Shown here: positions 17,860 through 26,556 of the stretch, one piece after another
How the letters are laid out: each line of letters opens with the position of its first letter
Position numbering within the stretch: the stretch's first letter is position 1
NCBI GenBank assembly: GCA_029246085.1
Contig: JAQWOB010000037.1
Coordinates: 1 to 48,679 of the forward strand
DNA: 48,679 bases
Direction: 5' to 3'
Origin: Gammaproteobacteria bacterium
GTDB lineage: Bacteria > Pseudomonadota > Gammaproteobacteria > GCA-002705445 > GCA-002716945
The notes under the pieces: model-generated
What the model was told of the DNA's origin: nothing
The model's database searches: none
What the model saw: only the letters and a program-made list of their open reading frames with translations
Translations under genes and position numbers: made by a program

Positions 17860-19594
17860 TCCAATTATTTTAAAAGGCCTCCCAGTATCAAAAGGGATAG
17901 CGATAGGAGTTGCCCATGTAATAGAACATGGAAATAACATTATAAAAGAAAAATATATTGAAAAAAAATTAGTACTTAAAGAAGTCAAGCGTCTAAAAAC
18001 AACTTTTAAAAAAACACTAACTGAACTAGATATAATTAAAAGCAAAATAAGTCCTTCTATTAAAAAAAATATAGGTTTATTCTTAGACACACATATACTT
18101 CTTGTCAGTGATAAAACATTTTTAGATAGTATAAAGTCACGAATAATAAAAAATCTTAATTCATCTGAATGGGCTATTCATACTGAATATTTAAATATTA
18201 AAGAATCATTTGAGAACATAGAAGATTTATATATCAAACAAAGAATAGATGATGTCAGTCATGTTGTCAAAATGTTGTTAAGCAATCTTATTATAAAAAA
18301 AAATAAAATAAATATTATCTCTAAAAGTTTTAATAACGTTATAGTAGTTACAGATGACTTAAGTCCAGCAGATGTGATAATCACTCATGAATCTAAAGGG
18401 TTAGGTTTAATATCTGAATATGGAGGAAGGTCATCACATAGCTCAATTTTAACTAGAAGTTTGGAACTGCCCTCTATAGTTGGAGTTAAAAATGCTCTCA
18501 AGATTATTAAAAATGATGACTACTTAATTATAGATGGTAATGAAGGCTTAATTTTTATTAACCCTGAAAAAGATTTAGTAAAGCATTATCAAAATTTAAA
18601 AAAGAGCTCACTTAAAAAGAAAAGAGTTCTATCTACTGTTCTATCTAAAAAGAATATCTCTCTTGATAAAGAGAAGCTAGAGATCATGGCTAACTTAGAA
18701 CTTCCTCAAGAATTAAAAATTATAAGTGAAAAGAATATTGATGGTATTGGGCTCTTTAGAACAGAATATCTATATGCAGACAGAAATGATTTTCCTACTG
18801 AAAATGAACAATTTCTCGCATATAAACAGATAGTTAAAAAAATGAAAAATAATCCAGTAATTTTTAGAACGCTAGATACAGGGGCAGATAAAGAGATACC
18901 CGATAATGTTAAAACAGGATCTATAGCTCGTAATCCAGCATTAGGCCTACGTGGCATCAGGTATAGTTTAAGCAATCAATCAGTTTTTATTAATCAAATC
19001 AAAGCTATCCTCAGAGCAGGATATTATGGAACTGTAAAAATAATGCTTCCAATGATTACTAACTTTTCAGAAATATCAGATGCTAAAAAATTAATTAATA
19101 TTGCCAAAAATGATCTTAAAAATGAAAAAAAGAGGTTCGGTAATAATGTTAAGGTGGGAATAATGGTTGAGGTTCCATCATGTGCAGTCCTTGCAAATAG
19201 ATTTGCAAAGCAAGTTGATTTCTTTTCAATTGGTACAAATGATTTAGTGCAGTATACCTTAGCTATAGATAGAGTTGATGATGAAGTTAATTATCTATAT
19301 GATCCAATTAATTCAGCAGTCTTAAGCCTTATTAAAATAGTTATTGATGCTGGCGCTAAAAATAAAATACCAGTTTCTTTATGCGGTGAAATGGCTGGTG
19401 ATTCTAATTATACCAGACTATTGCTAGGGTTGGGCTTAAAATCATTCAGTATGCATCCAAGCGCAATACCAGAAATAAAAAATATTATAATAAGCTCAGA
19501 TATAAGTAAGCTTAAAAGGCTTTCTAAAGAGATTATTAATTGCGACTGTCTTGTTAAAAAAAATGAATTGCTCGCTAAAATAAATAATATCTAA
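17846..19594 (+). CDS. ptsI: Phosphoenolpyruvate-protein phosphotransferase (EI)
   Basis: EI takes phosphate from PEP and passes it to HPr, starting the PTS chain. The 582-residue protein has the N-terminal HPr-binding and phosphohistidine domains (H198 in GGRSSHSSI) and the C-terminal PEP-binding barrel (LFRTEYLY, GLRGIRYSL, FFSIGTNDLVQYTLA, and the catalytic Cys in SLCGEMAGD). There is no N-terminal GAF domain, so it is the PtsI form rather than PtsP. It is the last gene of the yrbG-to-ptsI run and meets argF tail to tail with no bases between. Confidence 0.97.
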   Translation: MKNPNPIILKGLPVSKGIAIGVAHVIEHGNNIIKEKYIEKKLVLKEVKRLKTTFKKTLTELDIIKSKISPSIKKNIGLFLDTHILLVSDKTFLDSIKSRIIKNLNSSEWAIHTEYLNIKESFENIEDLYIKQRIDDVSHVVKMLLSNLIIKKNKINIISKSFNNVIVVTDDLSPADVIITHESKGLGLISEYGGRSSHSSILTRSLELPSIVGVKNALKIIKNDDYLIIDGNEGLIFINPEKDLVKHYQNLKKSSLKKKRVLSTVLSKKNISLDKEKLEIMANLELPQELKIISEKNIDGIGLFRTEYLYADRNDFPTENEQFLAYKQIVKKMKNNPVIFRTLDTGADKEIPDNVKTGSIARNPALGLRGIRYSLSNQSVFINQIKAILRAGYYGTVKIMLPMITNFSEISDAKKLINIAKNDLKNEKKRFGNNVKVGIMVEVPSCAVLANRFAKQVDFFSIGTNDLVQYTLAIDRVDDEVNYLYDPINSAVLSLIKIVIDAGAKNKIPVSLCGEMAGDSNYTRLLLGLGLKSFSMHPSAIPEIKNIIISSDISKLKRLSKEIINCDCLVKKNELLAKINNI

Positions 19595-20509
19595 TTACTT
19601 AGATTCATTTAATAAAAATTCAATTAATGCTTTGCTGGTAAATAGCCTATTATGCGCTTGTTGCCATACTCTACTTCTTGGGCCATCAATTACATCTGCA
19701 TCTACCTCTTCACCTCTATGAGCAGGCAAGCAATGCAAGAAAATTGCATCTGCCTTAGCTTTATCAAATAAATTTTGATTTATCTGGTAACCTTTAAACA
19801 ATTGTTTTCTTTTCTCAGATTCACTTTCATCGCCCATACTAGTCCAAACATCAGTTGTAACTAAATCAGAATCTTCAACGGCCTGTCCTGGAAGATCACA
19901 TAGTTCAACATTGTCCTTTGCCAACATTAATGTTTTGTTATCAGGTTCAAATCCTGATGGTGTTGCAATTTTAAGTTTAAAATTTAGAATCTTTGCTGCA
20001 TTAATGTATGAATTACACATATTACATCCGTCACCTATCCAAGCTACTGTTTTACCTTCAATTGAACCTCTTTCCTCATAATAAGTTTGCATATCAGCTA
20101 ATAATTGACAAGGGTGATATTTTTCAGTTAACCCATTAATTATGGGCACTGAAGAGTTACTAGCTAATTCCTCTACCTCGCTATGGTTGTGCGTCCTAAT
20201 CATAACTATATCAACCATTCCAGATAAAACTTTTGCCGTATCAGCTAAATCTTCACCTCTAGTCATTTGTGTTGTATCAGACGATAAAAATATAGCATGT
20301 CCGCCTAGTGTCGCCATTGCTGTTTCAAAAGCAACTCTAGTTCTAGTTGAGTTTTTTTTAAAAATCATGGCCATTGTTTTATTTTGAAGAGAATTATTAA
20401 GGATATTTTTTTGAGACTCCTTTTTAAATTCAATAGACCTTTCTATTATTCTAATAAATTCACTTTTATTTATATCTAATAGAGATTTAAAATGCCTTAC
20501 TTTATTCAT
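19595..20509 (-). CDS. argF: Ornithine carbamoyltransferase
   Basis: ArgF makes citrulline from ornithine and carbamoyl phosphate in arginine synthesis. The 304-residue protein carries the carbamoyl-phosphate motif STRTR (54-58), the HPCQLLADMQT segment (with the H-P-C-Q motif), and the C-terminal HCLPAHRGEEV loop with the catalytic cysteine. It overlaps the upstream argD by eight bases, an argD-argF operon. Confidence 0.97.
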   Translation of the reverse strand: MNKVRHFKSLLDINKSEFIRIIERSIEFKKESQKNILNNSLQNKTMAMIFKKNSTRTRVAFETAMATLGGHAIFLSSDTTQMTRGEDLADTAKVLSGMVDIVMIRTHNHSEVEELASNSSVPIINGLTEKYHPCQLLADMQTYYEERGSIEGKTVAWIGDGCNMCNSYINAAKILNFKLKIATPSGFEPDNKTLMLAKDNVELCDLPGQAVEDSDLVTTDVWTSMGDESESEKRKQLFKGYQINQNLFDKAKADAIFLHCLPAHRGEEVDADVIDGPRSRVWQQAHNRLFTSKALIEFLLNESK

Positions 20510-21686
20510 ATTTAATACTGCCTATAATTTTCTGTAAGGTAGCTGTAATTACATCTACCTGAGATCTGTTAATAATTAATGGTGGTAACATTCTAATAGT
20601 ATTCTCTTTTGTTACGTTAATTACCAGTTTCCTTTTCAATGCATCCTGGACTAAATGCATGCAATTTATTCTTAACTCTATACCTATCATTAAACCCTTG
20701 CACCTTATCTCTTTGATAATCTTAAAATGCGATAGCTTTTTCTTTAGTTCTGATTCTAAATATAATCCAATATCTCTAGCATTTTTACATAGATTTTTTT
20801 TCCTCATTATATCTAATACTGCTAAACCAACTGATGTGGATAAAAAATTACCACCAAATGTTGACCCATGGCTTCCTGGAACAAGAACTTCTGCTGCTGC
20901 GTTACTAGCAAGACAAGCTCCAATAGGTACGCCATTACCTAAAGCTTTTGCGACAGATATTACATCTGGAATTATTTTGCTATGCTGAAACCCAAACCAT
21001 TTTCCAGTCCTACAAAATCCTGACTGAACTTCATCTATCATAAGTAGCCATTTAAATTTATCACAAATATTTCTTAGTTCACTTAAATAATTTTTATCAG
21101 GTATAACAATACCTCCTTCACCTTGAATAGGTTCAAGTAGTATAGCTACAATATCATTATGTTTTTCTGAAAGCTTCTTTATAGCTTCCATATCATTGTA
21201 GGGAACTCTAAGTAAGCCATCTAATAAAGGATAAAACCCTGCATGTGCTTTTTCACCTCCAGTTGCTGACAACGCAGCCATTGTTCTTCCATGAAAACTA
21301 TTTTCCATAACTATAATTTTTGGATTATTTATTTTTTTATCATTTCCATACTTCCTGGCAATCTTAATTGATGCTTCTACTGCCTCTGCGCCAGAATTAC
21401 AAAAAAAAGCTGACTTCATTCCAGATAATTTGCATAATCTTTCGCCTAACTGCTCTTGCTGCTTAATCATAAAAGCATTAGATGTATGAATTAACATTTT
21501 AGATTGCTTGGCTATTGTATCTGCAATATCAGGATCTGAATGCCCTAAGCTTGTAACGGCTAAGCCGCAAAGTGCATCTAGATATTTATTATTATCTGTA
21601 TCCCATAAATACACTCCTTTGCCTTTAACAAAGGATATATTCTTACGGTTATAGGTGTTCATTAAGTAATTCTTCATAAATATCAT
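20502..21686 (-). CDS. argD: Acetylornithine aminotransferase
   Basis: ArgD is a class III PLP aminotransferase that makes N-acetylornithine from N-acetylglutamate semialdehyde (and may act in lysine synthesis). The 394-residue protein has the NSGAEAVEASIKIARKYG cofactor loop, SFHGRT, LLEPIQGEGG, the MIDEVQSGFCRTGKWF segment and the PLP lysine in VAKALGNGVP. The track start MIFMKNYLM has no obvious ribosome site; ATG at the fourth or eighth residue is equally possible. It is followed by argF. Confidence 0.95.
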   Translation of the reverse strand: MIFMKNYLMNTYNRKNISFVKGKGVYLWDTDNNKYLDALCGLAVTSLGHSDPDIADTIAKQSKMLIHTSNAFMIKQQEQLGERLCKLSGMKSAFFCNSGAEAVEASIKIARKYGNDKKINNPKIIVMENSFHGRTMAALSATGGEKAHAGFYPLLDGLLRVPYNDMEAIKKLSEKHNDIVAILLEPIQGEGGIVIPDKNYLSELRNICDKFKWLLMIDEVQSGFCRTGKWFGFQHSKIIPDVISVAKALGNGVPIGACLASNAAAEVLVPGSHGSTFGGNFLSTSVGLAVLDIMRKKNLCKNARDIGLYLESELKKKLSHFKIIKEIRCKGLMIGIELRINCMHLVQDALKRKLVINVTKENTIRMLPPLIINRSQVDVITATLQKIIGSIKYE

Positions 21687-21891
21687 TCAATAAAAAAATA
21701 AAGACGTATTCTAATACAATAACAGTATAAAACACAACAGCCTTTAAGTTTATTATGCTATGCACTATTTTAATACATTACTATATAAGATAAACATGAT
21801 ATACATTACTAAATTAAGCAAAAATCCTTGTGTTAACCGAATTTTCTGTCAAAATACTTGGTAATAGACAATAAAATAAACCGGGGAGATT

Positions 21892-22971
21892 ATGAATAAG
21901 TTATTTACCGCAGTCATTTTCATGGCCGCTTCCTCTACTCTAGCATTTGCTGGTGGACACAGTGGGTCTAACAACTCATCAAGTGCTTCTGCTGCACATT
22001 CTGGACATGGAGTACAATTTTTTGGCCGTTTATACGTGGGGTATGAAAACAAATCTTCTGCTTCAGCAAACTCTGTTGACAGCATTAGAGATAATGGTGG
22101 AAAAAGTAGATTAGGAATTAAATTTAAAGAAAACTTAGGCTCAATGAGCTTAATTGGACATGCTGAATGGAAATTTGACATTGCCGATGGTACTTCAAGT
22201 CGGGATTCTGGTACTGCATGTACTGGTGCTAGAGATTGTCGTACAATTGACTTACATATTGGAAACCTTGGTTTCTTAACAGGATTGGGTTATATCGGAA
22301 TAGGTTCATTTGAATCTCCATACAAAACAATGGGTATGTATGACTCAAATATGGATACTGGCCTTGCTCTTAATGCGCATGGTGGTACAAGTAATGGTTC
22401 GTTTGGTCAAGCTGGTACATGGGAATCATCTCTTTCTTATCATGCTGCAATGGGTCCAATTGAAATTGCTTATATGCGTGGTATGGCTGAAGCAGATACT
22501 GAAGCTAATGTTTCAAAAAGTGATTATGCGTTTGGTCTAAAAGTTAAACATATCATGCCAGGCCTAGAGTTTGGTTATGCTAGAACACATGATAAAAGTT
22601 TGGATAGTAATCGTGGTCTGAGTAATGATAAAATCTTTGGTTCGTATAAAGTAATGCCTAACCTAGGTGTTTTCTATACTAATGAAGAAGTAGAAATTGC
22701 TACAACAGTTGCGAATGCTGGAACAGTTCAAGCTGCTGGTGATATTGTAACTATGGGTATTCACTACACTATGGGCAATAACATGATTCAACTTGTTACA
22801 GCAAGTGGAAACATGGATGCTGCAACTACAGATTATGATGTTATTAGTATTTCTAATCAGATGAGCTTAAGTAAGTCTACTGATCTGACATTTGGTGTCA
22901 CTAGAAAAGGTAACGAAGGTACTGACGCATCAGTTCGTACATATGGCCTCGGTTTAACACATAAATTCTAA
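21892..22971 (+). CDS. Outer-membrane porin
   Basis: This 359-residue protein has a signal peptide (MNKLFTAVIFMAASSTLAFA) and then a beta-barrel pattern of alternating hydrophobic residues, ending in the aromatic C-terminal signature LGLTHKF used by the BAM complex. The N-terminus after the signal is unusual, rich in His, Ser and Gly (GGHSGSNNSSSASAAHSGHG). A strong ribosome site GGGGAG precedes the ATG, and a terminator follows, so it is a single-gene unit as expected for an abundant porin. Substrate is unknown. Codon use looks more GC-rich at third positions than its neighbours, in line with high expression. Confidence 0.88.
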   Translation: MNKLFTAVIFMAASSTLAFAGGHSGSNNSSSASAAHSGHGVQFFGRLYVGYENKSSASANSVDSIRDNGGKSRLGIKFKENLGSMSLIGHAEWKFDIADGTSSRDSGTACTGARDCRTIDLHIGNLGFLTGLGYIGIGSFESPYKTMGMYDSNMDTGLALNAHGGTSNGSFGQAGTWESSLSYHAAMGPIEIAYMRGMAEADTEANVSKSDYAFGLKVKHIMPGLEFGYARTHDKSLDSNRGLSNDKIFGSYKVMPNLGVFYTNEEVEIATTVANAGTVQAAGDIVTMGIHYTMGNNMIQLVTASGNMDAATTDYDVISISNQMSLSKSTDLTFGVTRKGNEGTDASVRTYGLGLTHKF

Positions 22972-22992
22972 AGTTTAGTAACTAAAGATATT

Positions 22993-23023
22993 AAAACCCA
23001 TTTCATGTGAGATGGGTTTTTTT
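22993..23023. terminator. Bidirectional terminator between porin and asnB
   Basis: A 12-bp stem (AAAACCCATTTC pairing with GAGATGGGTTTT, one wobble) with a four-base ATGT loop is followed by a T run on the plus strand, and the A run on the left serves the minus strand. It lies 21 bases after the porin stop and just at the end of asnB, so it can end both convergent transcripts. Confidence 0.85.
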
Positions 23024-24794
23024 ATGCATCTATGTTTAACTGAAACCATCTTTCAAGTAAAGCTAAATGCCAGAGTTTATTACCGTTTAATTTAGTAAAA
23101 TGTGAATTAGGATTAAGCAATAAAGCATTAATATTATCTTGATTATAAAGCGCTCTATTAGAACAATTCTTCGAAAGCAAAATTGATCTTACATAATCTA
23201 GAAATTTACCCTCGAGTACCTTTAGTGGAGGTACTGGAAAATAAAATTTATCTCTATAAATTAGGTCTTTACTTAAATACTTCTCTGCTAATTTTTTTAA
23301 ATAATATTTTCCATCATTTTTAATTTTTTGAGTAGATGGAATTGAGGATAAAAACTCTACCAAATTAATATCTAAAAAAGGAACTCTAGTCTCTAAACCA
23401 TGAGACATAGTCATGCTATCAATTCTCTTAACTGGATCATCGATTACCATTGTTGACAAATCTATTCTTAAAACTTTATCAAGATAACCAATATCATCTC
23501 TTTGTTTTCTAAAGAGTGACTCAATCAGTTCTTCACTATAATTATTTGATACATATTTTTCTTTTATAGTTTTAGAATAATCTTCATGACCTCTATCAAA
23601 GTAATGTTCGATAAATCTTTCTGAATCACTACCCTTCATTTCATTCATTTTTTTATACCAAAAATATCCGCCAAATAACTCATCAGCACCTTGTCCGCTC
23701 AAAACTACCTTTTGGTTTTTTGATACTTCTTGAGCTAAAAGATAGAAAGCCGAAGAATCTTGGCTAAACATTGGCTCAGGCATCTCTCGGATAACATCAT
23801 CAAGGGACTCCATCAGATGATCTTGATTAATATTATACTTATAATGATTGGTATTAAATTGTTTAGAAACCATATCTGAATAATAAAATTCATCTCCAAC
23901 CTCATCCTTAATTGTTGGAAAGCCAATAGAAAAAGTATTAATTTTAGATAATTTACTTTTGGCAGCCATTGCAACTATCAAACTAGAATCTAACCCTCCT
24001 GAAAGTAAAACACCTACATCTACATCAGCAGTATAAAATCTTTTTTCAATTGCATTCATTAGTAGTCTTTCAGATTCTTCTATAATTTCATTTTCCTCTA
24101 TATTGTGATTAATCTTAATGTCATCAAGAGCATAATATTTATTTTTTAAAATCTTGCCATCAGATGTAACTGTTGCAGAATGTCCTGGCTCTAACTTATA
24201 TATATTTTTAAGAATTGTATTTGGCGCAGGAATAACTGAATGAAGAGTAAATTGATGATGAAGACTTTTATGATTAATTTCGTTATCATTTCTACCAATA
24301 AGTGCTTTGGTATTAGATGCAAAAGCAAAGTATTTACTTTCTAACTTGTAATATAAAGGTTTTATTCCAAGTCTGTCTCGTGCTAAAAAAATTTTATTTG
24401 CATCTGGGTCATAAATGCAAAATGAAAATACACCATCAAGATATTTAACGCAATCTTCGCCATAGTGGTCATAACTTTTTAAAATTACCTCTGTATCTCC
24501 ATCTGATGAAAAACTATAGCCTTTATTTATAAGTAATTCTCTTATCTCTTTATAGTTATAAATCACTCCATTAAAAACAATAACTTTGTTTGACTTCTCA
24601 TCTATCATCGGTTGATGTGACTTACTGGATATATCTATTACTGATAATCTACGATGTCCTAGATATACATTGTTATGCTGATATTCATCACTATGATCTG
24701 GACCTCTTTTTATAATACTCTGCATCATATGACGCATTTTTGACTCATCTACACGAGTATTATTAAACCTTATTTCACCACAAATTCCACACAT
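23022..24794 (-). CDS. Glutamine-dependent asparagine synthase family amidotransferase (AsnB/AsnO-like)
   Basis: The protein has an N-terminal class II glutaminase domain starting MCGICGEIRF, where the Cys after Met is the nucleophile, and a C-terminal synthetase domain with PP-loop LLSGGLDSSLI. I start it at ATG 24794 (590 residues) because the Cys must be residue 2 and AAGGAA lies about nine bases upstream; the track start adds six residues. It could simply be asparagine synthetase, but the C-terminal half (DDPVKRIDSMTMSHGLETR, YFPVPPLKVLEG) resembles, from memory, AsnO of N-acetylglutaminylglutamine amide synthesis. No ngg partner gene is beside it. Confidence 0.85.
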   Translation of the reverse strand: MCGICGEIRFNNTRVDESKMRHMMQSIIKRGPDHSDEYQHNNVYLGHRRLSVIDISSKSHQPMIDEKSNKVIVFNGVIYNYKEIRELLINKGYSFSSDGDTEVILKSYDHYGEDCVKYLDGVFSFCIYDPDANKIFLARDRLGIKPLYYKLESKYFAFASNTKALIGRNDNEINHKSLHHQFTLHSVIPAPNTILKNIYKLEPGHSATVTSDGKILKNKYYALDDIKINHNIEENEIIEESERLLMNAIEKRFYTADVDVGVLLSGGLDSSLIVAMAAKSKLSKINTFSIGFPTIKDEVGDEFYYSDMVSKQFNTNHYKYNINQDHLMESLDDVIREMPEPMFSQDSSAFYLLAQEVSKNQKVVLSGQGADELFGGYFWYKKMNEMKGSDSERFIEHYFDRGHEDYSKTIKEKYVSNNYSEELIESLFRKQRDDIGYLDKVLRIDLSTMVIDDPVKRIDSMTMSHGLETRVPFLDINLVEFLSSIPSTQKIKNDGKYYLKKLAEKYLSKDLIYRDKFYFPVPPLKVLEGKFLDYVRSILLSKNCSNRALYNQDNINALLLNPNSHFTKLNGNKLWHLALLERWFQLNIDA

Positions 24795-24901
24795 ATATTG
24801 TTGTTCCTTCAAAAGATCTAAATTTATTAAACTTACTGATAGATAAAATAGCTTACATCATTTATTATATCATCCATATTATAATTATTTTTGAGGCGTG
24901 T

Positions 24902-25480
24902 ATGAACCCACTATTATCAATAAAAGGAACAATTATTTCAGGATTTATATTATCAGCAGTGCTGGTGCTAGCTATTGGTGGAAAATTAGTTGAAATTGAG
25001 CATTACATCAGATGGCTACATTACCTGTCAGGTATAACTTGGATTGGTTTACTCTACTATTTTAATTTTGTACAAGTCCCGGCTATGGCTACTGCAATTG
25101 CAGATAAAGAGCCTGGTCCAGCAGCTATTGGCAAATATGTTGCTCCTTTAGCACTAGTTTGGTTTAGGTGGGGAGCGGTTGTAACATGGGTTACAGGTGC
25201 TTGGTACTTACAAGACCATGGCATGTTACATGCTGCATTTACCCTCTCTGATGGAGCTGCAGGAATAGGAATAGGCGCTTGGTTAGGAACTATAATGTTA
25301 TTTAACGTATGGGTTTTAATTTGGCCAAATCAAAAGAAAATCCTTGGTATGGTGTCTGCGACTCCAGAAGAAATAGCTAAAGCTAAAAAAGTTGCATTAC
25401 TAGCATCAAGAACTAACACATTGCTTAGTATCCCAATGTTATTGTTTATGGGTTATAGCCATAATGGATTAGGAATGTAA
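24902..25480 (+). CDS. Urate-hydroxylase (PuuD) N-terminal-like membrane protein
   Basis: This 192-residue inner-membrane protein has about five helices and the conserved IRWLHYLSGITWIGLLYYFNFVQ opening of the Urate_ox_N family, with further LVWFRWGAVVTW and LFNVWVLIWPNQKKI segments. In PuuD this membrane domain is fused to a cytochrome c and oxidises urate. Here the cytochrome domain is absent and no purine-catabolism genes are near, so its role is open; many marine bacteria carry such solitary versions. A GAGG ribosome site precedes the ATG. It is divergent from the amidotransferase. Confidence 0.75.
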   Translation: MNPLLSIKGTIISGFILSAVLVLAIGGKLVEIEHYIRWLHYLSGITWIGLLYYFNFVQVPAMATAIADKEPGPAAIGKYVAPLALVWFRWGAVVTWVTGAWYLQDHGMLHAAFTLSDGAAGIGIGAWLGTIMLFNVWVLIWPNQKKILGMVSATPEEIAKAKKVALLASRTNTLLSIPMLLFMGYSHNGLGM

Positions 25481-25510
25481 TTAGCTCTGTTTAGATACAT
25501 ATCTGGCTTA

Positions 25511-25540
25511 TTGACCAGGCATAATTAAATAATCTATATA
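25511..25540 (+). promoter_or_regulatory. Candidate sigma-70 promoter of grxD
   Basis: TTGACC at 25511-25516 and TATATA at 25535-25540 are separated by 18 bases, and lie about 20 bases before an AAGGAG ribosome site and the glutaredoxin start. A TATAAT two bases further on is an alternative -10 with 20-base spacing. The match is by eye only. Confidence 0.4.
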
Positions 25541-25561
25541 ATAAATTATAAGGAGAGAAAA

Positions 25562-25870
25562 ATGTCAGCATTAGAAAGAATTAAAAAACAAGTTACTGAA
25601 AATCCAGTCATGTTATATATGAAAGGAACACCGGAAATGCCAATGTGTGGTTTTTCATCTAGAACAGTAGAAGCTTTGAAACAATGTGGTAAAGAATTTG
25701 GGTATTGCAATGTAATTCTTGATCAAGAGGTTATGCGAGATCTACCGAGCTTTAAAGATTGGCCTACTTTCCCTCAACTTTACATTAAAGGTGAATTAGT
25801 TGGTGGGTGCGATATAACTTTAGAACTTTTCGAATCAGGTGAATTAAAAAAAATGATTGATGGGGCTTAA
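25562..25870 (+). CDS. grxD: Monothiol glutaredoxin, Grx4/GrxD type
   Basis: This 102-residue protein is a CGFS-type monothiol glutaredoxin (MKGTPEMPMCGFSSRTV), with the WPTFPQLYIKGELVGGCDI segment that binds glutathione. Such proteins carry [2Fe-2S] clusters between assembly and target proteins, often with BolA. A strong AAGGAGAG ribosome site precedes the start. It is a single-gene unit, convergent with the methyltransferase. Length is slightly short of E. coli GrxD (115). Confidence 0.95.
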   Translation: MSALERIKKQVTENPVMLYMKGTPEMPMCGFSSRTVEALKQCGKEFGYCNVILDQEVMRDLPSFKDWPTFPQLYIKGELVGGCDITLELFESGELKKMIDGA

Positions 25871-25884
25871 TAGGCTAGATAACG

Positions 25885-26508
25885 CTATTTATTGTTAGTT
25901 GCGTGGATTATATTCCAGTAATCAAATATATTCACTTTAGACATCTCTTGCACGTTTAGATTTGCATATTTATTGAACTCGGCAAACGGAAAATATGGTT
26001 TCCACCCTAATAATTTACTAAGAGGCATTAAACCTTTTTCAAAAATCTTGACTAAGCCGTTATCTGACTCATTACTAAAATGATTAACTATATAAATATC
26101 ACCATCATTTTTACAAACTCTTTTCATTTCCTCTATTAATTTTTTAGGGTCTTGGGTCACAGAAACAACATACATTCCAACTACTTTATCAAAAGTATTA
26201 TCAGCAAAAGTTAGCTCCTCACCATTCATTAATAAAATATGCTTATTTTGAGCTTGATCTTCAATAATTCTTTTTTTCGCTACATCTAACATATCAGGAG
26301 ATATGTCAATACCAACTACTTTAGTCTCCTCGGGATAATATTGTAATGACGAACCTGTGCCAATGCCTATTTCTAATACACTGTCAGTGCTATTACAATC
26401 CATTTTTTTAATTATGGCTTTTTGACCAGGTCTAAAAACTTGGCCGAAAGTAGCATCATAAAATCCAGAGACTCTCTTGTAAGATTTGATTATAGAGTTT
26501 TCGTCCAA
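25885..26508 (-). CDS. SAM-dependent methyltransferase, PmtA-like
   Basis: This 207-residue class I methyltransferase begins with SYKRVSGFYDATFGQVFRPGQ, then motif I VLEIGIGTGSSL, the acidic GIDISPDML and the motif IV region DKVVGMYVVSVTQDP. The pattern YD-TFG-FRPG with LEIGIGTG is what I associate with the Rhodobacter-type phosphatidylethanolamine N-methyltransferase PmtA, which makes phosphatidylcholine precursors; a ubiquinone-type methyltransferase is the main alternative. It is transcribed alone and overlaps nothing of the downstream gene. Substrate call is tentative. Confidence 0.7.
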   Translation of the reverse strand: MDENSIIKSYKRVSGFYDATFGQVFRPGQKAIIKKMDCNSTDSVLEIGIGTGSSLQYYPEETKVVGIDISPDMLDVAKKRIIEDQAQNKHILLMNGEELTFADNTFDKVVGMYVVSVTQDPKKLIEEMKRVCKNDGDIYIVNHFSNESDNGLVKIFEKGLMPLSKLLGWKPYFPFAEFNKYANLNVQEMSKVNIFDYWNIIHATNNK

Positions 26509-26556
26509 TATGTTATCCTAGTTACTAGTTATGAAGGTATTAATTATAGCATTAAT

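Noticed and set aside
19589-19604. Possible hairpin ATCTAA-TTAC-TTAGAT between ptsI and argF
   Set aside because: The stem is only six AT-rich base pairs with no T run on either side, so it is not convincing as a terminator.
22310-22540. Plus-strand ORF of 76 residues inside the porin
   Set aside because: It is an alternative frame of the porin and lacks a ribosome site or independent signal.
24795-24812. Six-residue N-terminal extension of the amidotransferase in the ORF track
   Set aside because: Class II amidotransferases need Cys at position 2 after Met removal, and the ribosome site falls inside the extension, so ATG 24794 is the start.
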